From Ottelia alismoides (taxonomy: Eukaryota > Streptophyta > Magnoliopsida > Alismatales > Hydrocharitaceae): a stretch of 64,000 nucleotides of DNA. The notes beneath the pieces were generated by a model. The model searched no databases. It worked only from the letters and a program-made list of their open reading frames with translations, and was not told the origin of the DNA. Made by a program: the position numbers and the translations under genes. The DNA lies in assembly GCA_037367405.1 (NCBI GenBank), contig JAZKJV010010123.1, forward strand, positions 124,001-188,000, written 5' to 3'. Positions 34,421-46,339 of this stretch are shown here, one piece after another (positions within the stretch are counted from its first letter, which is position 1; every line of letters starts with the position of its first letter).

Positions 34421-35217
34421 AGGTAATCCGAACAATTACGCCTCCAGTGCCCCGACTTCTTGCAGTGGTGAAAGACGCCGATTTTCTTCGATGCCATTAG
34501 AGTGGATGCATTGGAAGATGAGCCAACACCTTGCCCCTTCTTCTTTCTCTTCTGGGCCGGGCCCTTCCGAGAACCTTTCTTCCGACCGCGCTTCCCTCTG
34601 ATCTATGCAACCATTTCACTGCCAGCGGGACCATCTTTCTTCATTACATCTTCTGCAGACTTTAATGCAACAAGATGCCCAACGTTTGTCAATTCCAGCT
34701 TGTTCATGTGGAATGAAACCACAAAGTTATTGAAAGACTTGGGCAACGACAACAGAATGAAATCAGATTGCATGTCTACATCCATGGTTGCCCCAAGAGT
34801 CTCCAGCTCCGACAAGTACCCAAACATTTTGAGTACATGTTCACGGATTGAAGTTCCTTCATGCATCTTGCAGCGAACGAGTTCTTTCATAATGTTATAT
34901 CGCTGGGTGTGGTTAATGTCCCCAAACATATCTTTCAGATTATGCATTATTTCCTGGCAAGTACTCATCTCCACATGTTATTTCTGAATAACATTGGAGA
35001 GAGAACCCAAGATATAACATCTAGCCAAGACATGATCTTCATCATACTTGTCATTGTATGCTTTTTCTTCCTTTGATTTAGGGTTTTCATGCTTGTCTTC
35101 TGAGAGCATATAACTTATGCGCTCAGTCGAGAGTACAAGCTCCAAATTACGGATCCAATCCGAGTAATTCGGTCTGGTCAACTGGTTGACCTCCAGACGC
35201 CTGCTTAGTGGGTTCAT
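34421..35217 (-). pseudogene. Copia gag pseudogene
   Basis: Starts at 35217 (MNPLSRRLEVNQLTRPNYSD) and continues QLT...NYSDWIRNLELVLSTERISY, then after one stop near 34977 runs 34974-34603 with TCQEIMHNLKDMF, REHVLKMFGYLSELETLG and LLSLPKSF. After a second stop (about 34602) comes a basic stretch and the zinc knuckle FHHCKKSGHWRRNC at about 34490-34440. The first Cys of C-x2-C-x4-H-x4-C is Phe. The stops are consistent with CAA/CAG turned to TAA/TAG. Otherwise it is one frame with PR. Confidence 0.88.
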
Positions 35218-36942
35218 GGACTTAATTTTCTGAAATTAAGAATGCACTATATTAGAACATATAATCATACATTCATTTTATGATATTTGATTAAGGTATT
35301 TTAAATCAAATTAGTCTTGCTCTGTCAACTATGAAAGTTTATTCCCTTAATCACTTTCAAAGGAAGAGATATACTTACCACTATATCTCAAATAAGAACT
35401 GGGATCTCCTCTTTATCTTTGTCATATCCCAATAATATGAGAACCTATGACTCCAATAAAGAGAAGCATGAACACATTCCGCCTTGCAAGTCCAACTTGC
35501 ATTTCCCAGTTCGATCTTTAATACACAGGCCCACCACCCCTAAGGTGATGTTGACCTGTCATTAATTGAACCGACCGTTAACAGTAATACAACTCGCTAT
35601 GCGCAATCCAATATCACCCCAATAATATGAGGACCCGATATTGGGGTCACTACGCATACGTCCTTACTCTTTTGAGAAGCTACTAGCCCGATCCAAATGG
35701 ATCATATGCAGGAGCTGTCACTTCGGATAGGCGTCTCCTACATATAATATATGGCAACGAAATCCTTCGCCTTGACGGGAGACCATGGATGTCACTTGTG
35801 TGATCCTCCATCTCATATTCAAATTTTAGTTAATTATTATGAATCATATTCATGTAATTAATTCTTCCAAGAGAATTAACAACTCTATTCATAATAGAGT
35901 ATTTTAATTGGACATAAGTAATTCAATTATATTAAATTAATTATCAATCCAATTCAATCAAAAAACTTGATTGTTTTACTTGAATATATATGGTATTATT
36001 CTCAAAGTACGTATTAAGTCAAATTTTAATAATTAGAAAATAGATCTTGATTTCTTCAGCATTATCAAGTCCCTGCCCGCTGTCATGGCCAATACCGATG
36101 AGAGTGGGACGGACCACATATGTTGCAACCCGCTACCCCAGTGATCTCCGATTAGATGCCATATCTGCCTCGGGAAAGGATAATGCCAAATAGATCAATT
36201 TGTACTTGAGATGATCATCGGTTCTTCAACCGAAATTATACCATATAGTACTAATCAAAACATTTTTTATTATAAGAAAATTTGCTAGACAAATTCCCAA
36301 TCCTATTCAAGCAAGGAGTTTGATGATTGTGTTTCCAATTATGATGTACATCAAATCTAATCAATTTATTGGTTGAGGCCAAGTCAATTAAGGAAATACT
36401 CATCTTCCAATATTTCTCAAATATTTTACATAATTATTTCTTGAAATTAATAATTAATTTTATTAATTGACAATCACGTGGTTCTTGATTAGGACTGTAA
36501 TTTCAGAGGTGACCCCTACTTACTAAAATTAACATATCTCAATCAATTTAAATCCAAATTAGACAAACTCAATTTTCAAAGATTTCTAATTTGATTTAGG
36601 ATAGAATCTAAGTGATATTTCACGTATTTAGAGGCATATCAAAATAGTAATTAACTCATTAATCATGTTAAGATTTGCAGTTCCCGCAACAATGCATACA
36701 TGTTAATTAAAACAACCATATCTCGAGCAAACGGAATCCAAATTACGTAAACTCAGATCCTATGGTTTCCTTATTTAATGGGAAAAAATACAAGTAATTT
36801 ATTCGTGTTTAGAAAATTTAAACAGGGCCGAATTTATTCACTAAAGAAAAGTACGAAAATCAAATGCGACAAAAACTTTTGCAACCTCTACGAACCCAAG
36901 TCGTCCTAGGTTTGCGGATCCTATCCAAAACCTTCGACCTAA
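35218..36942 (-). other. Copia leader between primer site and gag
   Basis: 1.7 kb with no convincing ORF. Repeats of CCCAATAATATGAG occur near 35430 and 35620. The region is untranslated leader by position. Confidence 0.7.
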
Positions 36943-36955
36943 GGCTCTGATACCA
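36943..36955 (-). promoter_or_regulatory. Copia primer-binding site (initiator tRNA-Met)
   Basis: The minus strand reads TGGTATCAGAGCC, two bases after the 5' LTR end. It is complementary to the 3' end of tRNA-iMet. Confidence 0.93.
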
Positions 36956-36957
36956 CT

Positions 36958-39478
36958 TGAAGGATATGGAATAATCCTCAAGTGTATCACGGAAGCATGA
37001 GCTTCGTATCGAATACGATGAAGAACGACTAGTCGTACTAGTTGTTCGGTGCATCGGAATTAAAAAAAAAATCATGCAATGAAACAACATGATCCAAGAA
37101 CGATTCTCGGATCATTTCATCTATAACCACAACAAGTATAAAGGAATATCTATTGAAGCGTGGTTGATCGAGTCTCTATAAAGAGACCTCCTGTCTCAAG
37201 TCTGATCCTCAGAGAAGAAGCTTGCGAGTGTGGGGATGAGTCGCGCGATCCTCGCAATCCAACAAGTTGATCCAAGCACGGGGAACTCCTGATCTCGTCG
37301 TACGAGATCGATCATCTTCTTTGCGAGAGTAACACTCCGAGAAGATGGATAACCGTAGAACGTCGAAGCAGCAGCGCGGTGGCGTAGGCGACGACGGTTA
37401 TCTCCCACCAGGGTTTGGTGGACGGCCACCAAGGAGAGAAAGAGAGGGCTGGCGTGTGGAAGGAAGAAGGAGAGAGAGATGTGCTTCAAAAGCTTAGACC
37501 TAGAGAGCATGGTATGCCTCTCTATTTATAGGGTTTTGGGATCCATGGATCCCAATCAATGGGACTCATAATATCAATGGTTGAGATTGATTTATGATCA
37601 ATCCAATGATCAAGATTGTTGTTGGTAAAAGCCAACAACTTATGATTTAATTTAGATCAAATATATTTAACAAATCAAATATATATCAATCCTAAAATTA
37701 AACCAATCAAATAAGGAGACAAATTCCATGGAGATCTCATCTCCCATTGCAATATAGTGGACGGCCACCAATCCCAAGTAGGACTTGGTAGCGGTCCACT
37801 TATTTCCAAGTGGGTCAATCTCATGAAATCTCATGAGATTGCATATCTCCATGAAATTCTCCATTATTTAATTCATCAACTTTTGTTGTGATTTATTCTC
37901 CAAAAATAATTCATAATTAATTTTGAATATATTGCAATCTTGCCTTTGGAAAATTGTGAATCACATTCACAACCCAAAACAAAATATAATTTACATTTTC
38001 AATTAGTTAAACAATGTCTATCCAATACACATTAATAATTAATCAACAAATATAAATTATAATTATCACTCTCTAATACATTATAAATCACATTTATAAT
38101 ATATTATGAATAATTGGATATTACTATCCACATTATTCTTATCCTCAATATTTAAATCACATTTAATTACATTGGATAATTTCCACACACATCAAGATAA
38201 TTAAATCACATTTAATTATCAATTTTTAGTGCATAGATCTTATGGAATTATTCTTGAACCCTTTCAAGAATAATGCTATTTCTCCTCAGATACTTGGAGA
38301 TAAGGACACAACGATTGTATTGTTCCACGTATAGTGACTTGGATATTGAGATCACATCTCAAATCAAGATCCCATGGACCTCTCATTGATGCTTGATTAA
38401 ATTAAGGAAGTAAACCTAATCTTCTCATTGCATCTGAATCTTATTCAGATCAATGTCCAATACATGGACTAAGATTAGGTCACTTCTCTATTGAGAGGAG
38501 TCACTAAAATCCAGACTTGCTTCATCACTCCTCGGAATGGAAGCGTCATGGTTATACAATCGTTTATGATCAAATCACCCTCAGCTATTCCTAATACCTA
38601 TACATCTTACATACTGGAAGACCTATGATCATCCTGAAGATATAGATCACTTTTACGCTGTCATCTTCAGGGTTTGATCACTAAGTTTCTCAATCTTGGT
38701 CCTTGGGATTTGGTACAGATCATATGCTTTCACAAAGCATTATCTTGCCTTCAAATTCATGTCATACTTCTTAAGCATGACGACCATGCATGGAATTTGA
38801 TCAGTCCCAATACCTCATGAGTGAGCTCATGTCTCCCGGTTCAAAAGTGAACCTGTATGATCCCTTTTTGAGATCGTATTACTCATATATCCTTACATGC
38901 ACACCATCTCGCCGGTCTATAGACCTCGGTTAGGTCATCAACCTATTGGTCTGCCAAATATATATACTCAGACATATAGCAATACATCTGTCTCTGGTCA
39001 GAGGATGTTTGCCTATGTTGTGACAGTATTCAACATAGGTCTTTGGTTATCTTGATCTCGTTAAGTCAACCCATTGACTCAACTAATCTGATACCTCTGA
39101 ATCACTATTCTCATGCAGAGGACCTGCATCAAGAGGTCGATCAGATATCAGCCTAATGAGAAAGGATTGCCATCTCCTACTCAGGCTAGAGATCATCACT
39201 TGACAATCATTAGATGATGCTTGATGTGTCCTCTATCTAACTCCTTAGATATTCATCCAAGCATCAGCCTCTATGATTCAATCAATGAATCGACAACTGT
39301 ATGATTATCAAGTTGGCCATGGTACATAACCCTTATTGTACAGAGGGACCTTATAGTGCATTCATTCAATCAATTTCATAAAGGGAGTGAAACATAATCA
39401 ATAACTTTTGTTGATAAATCATTCATTACAATAACATTTATTGTAGGAATGGTTCGCCTCGGGCTCACATTGCTAACA
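36958..39478 (-). repeat. Copia 5' LTR (2.52 kb)
   Basis: Sense start TGTTAGCAATG at 39478, end ATCCTTCA at 36958. Collinear with the 3' LTR. Visible differences are mainly single-base changes. The TATA box is at 37530-37523, and the paired inverted repeats at 37756-37841 match those in the other LTR. Confidence 0.92.
37523..37530 (-). promoter_or_regulatory. Copia LTR TATA box (5' LTR copy, the driving promoter)
   Basis: TATAAATA on the minus strand in a CCCTATAAATAGAGAG context. The transcript would start around 37495 and run left through gag-pol. Confidence 0.7.
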
Positions 39479-39483
39479 CCTGG
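39479..39483. repeat. Copia target-site duplication, right copy
   Basis: CCTGG against CCTAG at 28788-28792. Confidence 0.8.
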
Positions 39484-40833
39484 AACTTTTGTATATTTGC
39501 ATAAAGGTCTTTCCAAGGCATTTTTAATTTAAGAAATGTGTGGAAATTTTCTTGGATGCTCCTGGATTTTGTAAAAGGGTACGGAAAAAAATGAAATATT
39601 TATGTTAATTACAAATAGGTCATTTCCAACACATTAGTTGTTATTACTTGTTTATTTTTGTTAAAAATGTCTATGTTTTGTATTTAATTTTGGACAAATA
39701 CAAGCAAATGCTTGGGATGACATATTTTCATGATGTGATTTTCAATTTGCATTTTTAGGCATTTGTCTTTTTATTGAAATTCAAACAGTGAGCATTTTGT
39801 CCATGTTTAGTTATAAAAATGCCAAAAAATGAAAATGCCTCTAAAATTACAAAAAAAAACTATATGTTTTTTATTATGACCTATATTAACTCCAGACAAA
39901 AAATCCCTAAAAATCGAAAAAGAAAATGATAAAAAATTAGAAAGATCCAAAATCCATTAAAAAAAGGGAAAACCCCAAAAATTCTTAAAATATTTATTTT
40001 TGTACCTAAATGTTCTCTATACTATTATTTATTACTAAAATTTATTTAAAGACGTTGACACTTTTTGATACTTTTATCCTTTAAATCAATTCAGTCTACT
40101 TATTGAAACCATGTTTTGGGATGTTTATAATTTTAAAAATACTTAAAAATATGCAAAACAATCACAAAAATATTAGAAAACATGATAACCCCAAAAAATA
40201 CATTTCTTGGATTTTGGACTATTTATAGATATATACACTATAGACTACCTATATGTATCAATATATATATATATATTATCTATATATTTATATTATGTAC
40301 TAATATATTATATATAAATATATTTTAATTTTATTTTCAAAAATCAAAAAGAAATTAAATTTAGCAAAACTAAGAACCATAAATATATACATATATAAAC
40401 ATATACCTTATGTGTATAACCCTACCTATATGTATATATATTAATAATAATTTATGTTATTATTATTATTACATTACCTATATTTACTATTAATTAAATT
40501 TAAAAAAATCAAATCAAATTGAAATCAAAATTCAAAAACCCACATAAAAAGACTTAACGACAAGTATGCACATAATACACATTCATTGGCAATAATCATA
40601 GGCTGCTTAGCTTGCTCTCAGTGGTTCAACCTCTACATTCTTACAGGTTATCCAATTTTGTTTGTATAGTATAATAAATTGTGCCTCACATTTTTGGCTA
40701 TTCATTGCTTATATTTACATTGTGGGTACTTGTTGATGGACTTTGGGGTTTCTTGTGGGTTGTCTCACTGGCAAATTATCTTCTCCCTCCATGAGAATAT
40801 ATTTTAGACCTGTTAGAAAATTCCATGTCATCA
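39484..40833 (+). repeat. E2 5' LTR, second segment
   Basis: Continues the LTR after the copia insert and aligns with 54433-55798. Ends CATGTCATCA at 40833, matching CATGGCATCA at 55798. It contains AT-rich runs, including the (AT)n region about 40255-40310. Confidence 0.9.
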
Positions 40834-40835
40834 AA

Positions 40836-40857
40836 TGACATCACTTCCAGGGAGAAA
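40836..40857 (+). promoter_or_regulatory. E2 primer-binding site (decayed tRNA-Asp type)
   Basis: TGACATCACTTCCAGGGAG, two bases after the LTR end. Against the Athila tRNA-Asp site TGGCGCCGTTGCCGGGGA the differences are mostly G-to-A or C-to-T, many at former CpG positions. The position relative to the LTR end equals that in E3. Confidence 0.7.
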
Positions 40858-42860
40858 TATAGTGTAGCCTACTTTGTATTCATTTGTCTTTTATTTATTG
40901 ATTCATTCATTTCCTAGTACATATTTATTGATTCATTTATTTTCTATCTCTTTCTTGTATATACCCCATTTCATATTTTGTTTAAATACACTATTTGATT
41001 CATTGGATGACACATATCTTTTGTTCTGTTTGTTGTGAGGGCTCTCTCCGCAAGGATGACCTCTTAGGAGGACGATGCAACTAAGTAAGGTGGAGACTGT
41101 TCCTTCTATCATGACCAGTTGGAGAGGCAGCATGCATAACAAGGAGAACAATTAGCCTAGATTTTTAGTTTAGATTTTTCTTTTATTTTTGTGTGAGAGA
41201 CAGAGAGATTTATTCATTTATTCATTATTAATTGTAATAATTATGGACATGGATACTACTCTACTCTACAAGGTCCGTTGCCCGAGTGATTGTTCACATG
41301 GGGGCCTTATCATGGTTTTCTCGCATTTTCATCGCTTTGTTTCATTTGTTTCTTGATGTTTTGAGTTTATCACCTTTCTATTTATTTTTTTGTGTGTATG
41401 GAACCCCTAGACTTTAGGTTTTCTCGTATCGGTAATTAGGTCCAAATCCTAATAAGATGCATCATTAGATTGAATGATGAGATTTCCATCATCGAATCGA
41501 CTTGCATGACTTTTTCACTATCTCCCTCTAATTTTGAGCACCTAGGACTTAAATGAAGATCTACAAAATTATTAGGTGCTTGTATGCAAAATATCAAAAA
41601 ATTTGAAAACCCAAAAAATAAAGCAAGGTGACTGCTAAATAAACTTGGACCTTAATTAAAATCTACAATGGACTTTATTGTTTTGGTTCATAAAGTCCTC
41701 GTTGTCTTCAGGTACCTTAGGAGGGGACCAAAACCCCTCCCATGTGCGAGGCACAATCCGCTAAGGATTATAGCCTAAAACCCAATCTGTAGCTGCCTTG
41801 TATATCGCCTAGATTTCCGAAGTATTGGTGCTTCTATCGTACATGACTGAGTAGGGCCCTATCATCGATGGTGTTCCCGCCTTGTTTTGAACACCGACTT
41901 GGTCCAAAGTACATAGCTTAGGCCACGCCTTCAAGGGGTGCATGTCTCATCGACTTGCATTCGAGTAGGTCCTCGAATGCTCATGGGTGATTCTATTGCG
42001 AGCGAGGTCCAAAGTAGTGGTTTCACCTATTGACTTCCTCCCTCTTATTCTTTGGCTAAGTAGGGATCCAGGAAGGGTTACAAGGACCTCAAAAGTGTAG
42101 ACTACATGTTACAAAGGAGTAGGACAAGTACGAGATACTTTTCTAGAAGTACTCTCATTCCTATAGGGTTAGTGTGCTATGGACTTGTTAAAAGATATGC
42201 CTGAAATAATAACTCTAAAAATGAAAAGATAAAAATAGTCGATCCCTTACGGATTCACATTATGTTTAGATGGTGAATGCAACTTTTTATTGTGTTTGTA
42301 TAGATGTAGATTAAGGTTCAAAAATCAAATTCCACGCATTTGTGCAACTTTTGGGTCTCCTCTTTGACCCCCCTGCTCATTTCGAGCCTTTCTACTATAT
42401 TACACTCATTTTTATTCCTCATTGACCATAGTATCCTTCTTCCTGCATCGATCTTCTTTTGCTCCATGTTGTCGATTTGTTGATGATTTAGTCAGGACTC
42501 CGTCGACACCTACATCGATGCCATGGAATTGACATCATCAATAATTTGAGGTGATTCCCGAGAACACGGTTTGGACCTTGTGAATCGATCTCCAGACTCC
42601 TCGTCTTCTTTCCATCCTCCTTTATCCCCTAATAAGTCAGGACCACTCTTGTCCCACTTCTGCCCGTTGCAAATGGAGGTCGATTTCAATCTATATATTT
42701 TACTGCATTGACAACCATCTGGGATGGACACTAATCTTAGATTCATCACTATAGCTGCCATTCAAATTCAAGTGATATGATTGGGATTCTCTTACATTGC
42801 AGATAGAAGCCAATCCTAGATCCCAACCTACAATTCATCTTTTCAGACTCAGACCCAGAG
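40858..42860 (+). other. E2 untranslated leader
   Basis: 2.0 kb without a gene. 41745-42200 matches the E1 leader (370-840). Near 41040-41100 the phrase AAGGATGACC...GATGCAACTAAG is shared loosely with the E3 leader (58575-58600). Confidence 0.7.
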
Positions 42861-44600
42861 ATGGCTCCTCATGTAAAGGGAGAAGCACAGTCGCCGCCCC
42901 AGCCAGAGCAAGGTTCCATGCCAGATCAAAATCCGATGAATGCTTTGTTGTTGGCTTCCATCCAAGCCATACAGCAACAATTGACTGAGCTGGTACTCGT
43001 ACATACTGCATTTCAAGATATAATGAATGACATGAGAAATAGACCAGCAAGAGGAGGAGGAGGAAGAGACGACGAAAGACCATGTGATGATCCAAACAAA
43101 GAAGAGGGGGCAAGGAATGAGAACCCCAAACCAACATTGAAGAAACATATAATCCTAGGGACAGTCAGATGACTGAGTGGATTTGCAATCCACTAGTGCA
43201 TGCTCACTTTGAGCTGGAGCCTCGGTTCCTTACTCTTTTATACACTTTTCGCGGGAATACAAAGGAGGAGTCGTACATTCACCTGTGGCAGTTCTCTCGC
43301 ATCTACAGAACTACCCACTACCCTAACATCCCATTAGGTGTAGTAAAGATGATTGTGTTTCCCTTCAGCCCCTAGGACAAAGACCTGTACTGGGTCAATC
43401 ACTTGGGAAAAGTCATGACAACTAGGGAGGAACTTAAATCTGCGTTCCTTCACAAGTTCTACCCTCTCGGTCAGCTCAACCAGATGCGAGCCAAAATTAG
43501 CAACTTTTCTCTAGCATCCCATGAGTCCATACATGAAGCATGGGAACAATTCATTGATCTGTAGGAGAAGTGCCCTCACCATGAAGATGTACAGAGCCAA
43601 AGATTAGTCGACGCTACATGAGGGGGATCCCACTTTAACAAGGATGAAGATGTAGTCTGGTAAATCTTTGAATAAATGGCCGAGGGAGAGATCACCCTCT
43701 CTTCGTCCCATGCATATCAAAGACAATCTAAGGTCCTCCACCAGCCAGTCCACATGGTAACATCCCGTGAGGCAGAAAGAGATGAGAGCTCCAACCTCAA
43801 CGTCATTGGAGCCATCTCTCAAAGATTGACATTATCGAGAAGCGGTCACAAGATCCTGAGAACCTTGATGTTATCAAACAAAACACAATAATTGGATAAG
43901 TTGATAAGTTGGACCAAATTACCAAGCAAATGGAGCTGCCAGTAAGCACCATCAGTTCATGTCAATCGGCGACACCATCGTTAAAGTCTCCTGCTAAGAA
44001 GAAAGATGAACCATCACCTCCATAGTAGTATCAGCCAAGTCAGCAGCAGCTGATGATCCAACACGTGTACTCCGTGCAGGCACCTGAGCAGGACCTATCG
44101 CAGTAAAACATGGTGGTCTACTAGCCAGACTACCTACCATCTTCTGATCCAGCATTCCCGCCACCACTCCTGATATAGGAAGTCAATGGCGTCTAGAGCA
44201 ACGATGCGTAGCTGGCCCGTCCTGTTGGACAGCCTCAGGGACAGTCACCAGCTAAACGGTCGTACCACCAACCTCAGGGTGGTCACTTTTGCACAGTCCT
44301 TTCAGCCTCAACCCCAGTATTACCATCACCAGTCTCCTTAGTACCATAATACTTGGAGACAGTCGCAGTAATACCTGCAGCCGTCATACCGTCAGCAATA
44401 GTTGTACCATTAGTACATGGCTGGACCTCAATAGCAGTACCCTCCTCCTCCATACCAATAGTATCAGCTTCCTTCCCCTCAGCAACAACATCAATAGTCC
44501 CAGCCTCAGCCTCCTAAGCATCAGCCAAATCATGGGCAACACGTTGAACCTTTCGAGGCAGTTCTTGTGAACCTGAGCCTCGATTGTTGGCCCAATTGGT
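42861..44600 (+). pseudogene. E2 gag pseudogene (Athila-type)
   Basis: Starts MAPHVKGEAQSPPQPEQ at 42861, with NALLLASIQAIQQQLTEL and an Arg/Gly linker. The frame breaks near 43172. The core continues at 43169-43375 (NTKEESYIHLWQF, THYPNIPLGVVKMIVFPFSP), then after a stop DLYWVNHLGKV...EELKSAFLHKFYPLGQLNQMRAKI and HESIHEAWEQF to about 43565. The C-terminal part (about 44000-44560) is a repetitive CAG/CAA/TAC-rich tail, like the Gln/Tyr-rich end of Athila gag. This is the best preserved gag of the + strand elements and defines the start used for E1. Confidence 0.82.
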
Positions 44601-45449
44601 AAAGGCAGAGATGATAAGGAAGCTAAATGACCTGACGGACACCAAAACTCCTATCCCAGCCCAGGTCGAAGTAAACCCCAATATTTTCAAAAGAAAAGAG
44701 CAGGTAGAATGCGATGTCTCGTAGATGCTTGTTGAGTCATATGAATGTAATTTTGCTTTGTCTAATGTTGTTACTCTCAGGAGCAGTAGGACCTTGCCTC
44801 TATCTGTCTCAATCAAAGGGAAGAGTAAACATTTGTCAGGTTAATCATCGTCTTCTACATCAGTCATACCGGCTATAGGTTCAGGTGAGGAAGAAGAAGG
44901 AGGAGGAGCCATGCCAGTTGTCATCCACCACGACTTCCATCAGCAGGAAGAACAAAAAAATCAAAAAATTAAAAAATACCAAAAAGAAGATCGCAACCAA
45001 AGTGAAGCCATGCCAACAACGAAGAAGAAAGCCGCAACAGTAGATCCATAGCCAATCGATGGAGCAGGGGCTACTATTTTTGCATGTCCACAAACAACAG
45101 CACCATCATATCCAAAATGTACACCATTTTACAGTATGGATGTACAGAAAATTGTTGACAAGAATTTTGTTGTAAATAAGAACAATGCTTTTGATTTCAG
45201 TTCTGCAAATATTCCTTTTCCTGATGCAATAGAAAAATCCAAAAAATTGCAAAAAGAAAAAGTGCATTATCTGATCCCCGTGTTGTGGATATCAGAAGAA
45301 TTTGATAGTTGAATTATCGTTGATGCAAGCCATGGAGTACATGCCTGTTGTGAAGAAGGGCTTGAAGGAAGCATGTACAAACAAGCATCAGTCGAATCGC
45401 AACAACATATGTTAGCAAGTTGAGAAGCACGTCCTTACCATGGCCACAA
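44601..45449 (+). pseudogene. E2 gag-protease linker
   Basis: Scattered frames matching 3380-4074 of E1. They include KAEMIRKLNDLTDTKTPIPAQVEV-like sequence at 44610-44680 and AMEYMPVVKKGLKE at 45325-45370. No catalytic domain. Confidence 0.55.
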
Positions 45450-45929
45450 TTGTAGCCATCAGCAACCTCTCTTAGAAGAAGCAAGACAAAGGAGCACCTT
45501 TGATCAGATGCAAATATTTTGACCAAGTCTTCGAGCAAACCTTGCTTGACATTGGCTCTTCCATCATTATTGCAAGAATTTGGGTGTGGTCCACTCAAGC
45601 AAACACGCATGATCCTTCAGTTCGCCGATCGATCCATCAAGCGACCCCGAGATCTGTTGGAAGATGTTGTCGTAAAGGTACGGGATGTGCAGTTTCCTGT
45701 TTATTTTGTAGTCCTTGATATGGACTCTCCTGCACCATTACTTCAGATCCCAATTATCCTTAAACGACCATTCTTGCACACTGTAGAGGTCGTGGTTGAC
45801 TATGGTTCTGGTAAGATCACGTTCAGCTCGAGCAATCACATAGTTACCATAGACATGGTTAGTGAGCCAAAATTCATATTGGATGAAAGTCTTGCAGAAC
45901 CGCCTAAAGAAAATTATGACTTTATTTAA
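45450..45929 (+). pseudogene. E2 aspartic protease pseudogene
   Basis: 45490-45570 encodes GAPLIRCKYFDQVF...LLDIGSSI, the retropepsin active site (D-[IL]-G-[AS]-S) with Asp present. The frame then changes, and 45590-45929 encodes FGCGPLKQTRMILQFADRSIKRPRDLLEDVVVKVRD, FPVYFVVLDMD, LKRPFLHTVEVVVDYGSGKITF. One frameshift within ~25 residues of the active site separates the halves. Length and order match the Am protease. Confidence 0.82.
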
Positions 45930-46339
45930 GAAATCATAGATATAGAACTCTCTTTGAATGACACATGATCACTAGAAATCCTCTCTCTAAATGAAGATCT
46001 GGAAAGTACAGTCTACTCAAGATTTGATGTCAACGGGGAGACAGAATCCGAATGGCTAATGCATCTATTTGATTCAGAGGATTCTTGTTGAACATGATGG
46101 ATTCATTGCAGATCTGTTCGACACATTGTCAGTGAAACAATAAGCTACTGGGGTGAGCAGCACCTCCAAAGCCATGGCAGACCATCCGTCTACCAGCATA
46201 GTTTCTGAAGTAACCGAGAAGCAGGCCAGATCAGAACCATAATTAAAGCCACTTCTGGCAGGCCTTAAGTACGCCTAACTTGAGGATGCAGAGAATATGT
46301 ATCCGGTCATCAACAGCAACAGGCTGATCTCGGATCAAG
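45930..46339 (+). pseudogene. E2 protease-RT linker
   Basis: Acidic remnant with several stops. No domain recognised. It is the poorly conserved spacer before RT. Confidence 0.5.

Larger units (their letters stand above)
28793..39478 (-). mobile_element. Ty1/copia retrotransposon on the minus strand (10.7 kb)
   Basis: LTRs 28793-31294 and 36958-39478 (about 2.5 kb, TG...CA: sense start TGTTAGCAATG, end ATCCTTCA), an initiator tRNA-Met primer site, a long leader, one gag-pol unit in the order gag-PR-IN-RT-RNase H, and a polypurine tract. Integrase before RT is diagnostic of Ty1/copia. RNase H phrasing (DRKSTSG, ADSTTEAEYIAAS) and gag resemble the Tork/Angela group, but the lineage is tentative. 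It is inserted in the E2 5' LTR. The reading frame is nearly continuous but holds several nonsense mutations, so it is one of the younger insertions here but inactive. Confidence 0.92.

Noticed and set aside
34502..34987. 161-codon plus-strand ORF opposite the copia gag
   Set aside because: It is the antisense shadow of the gag coding region on the minus strand.
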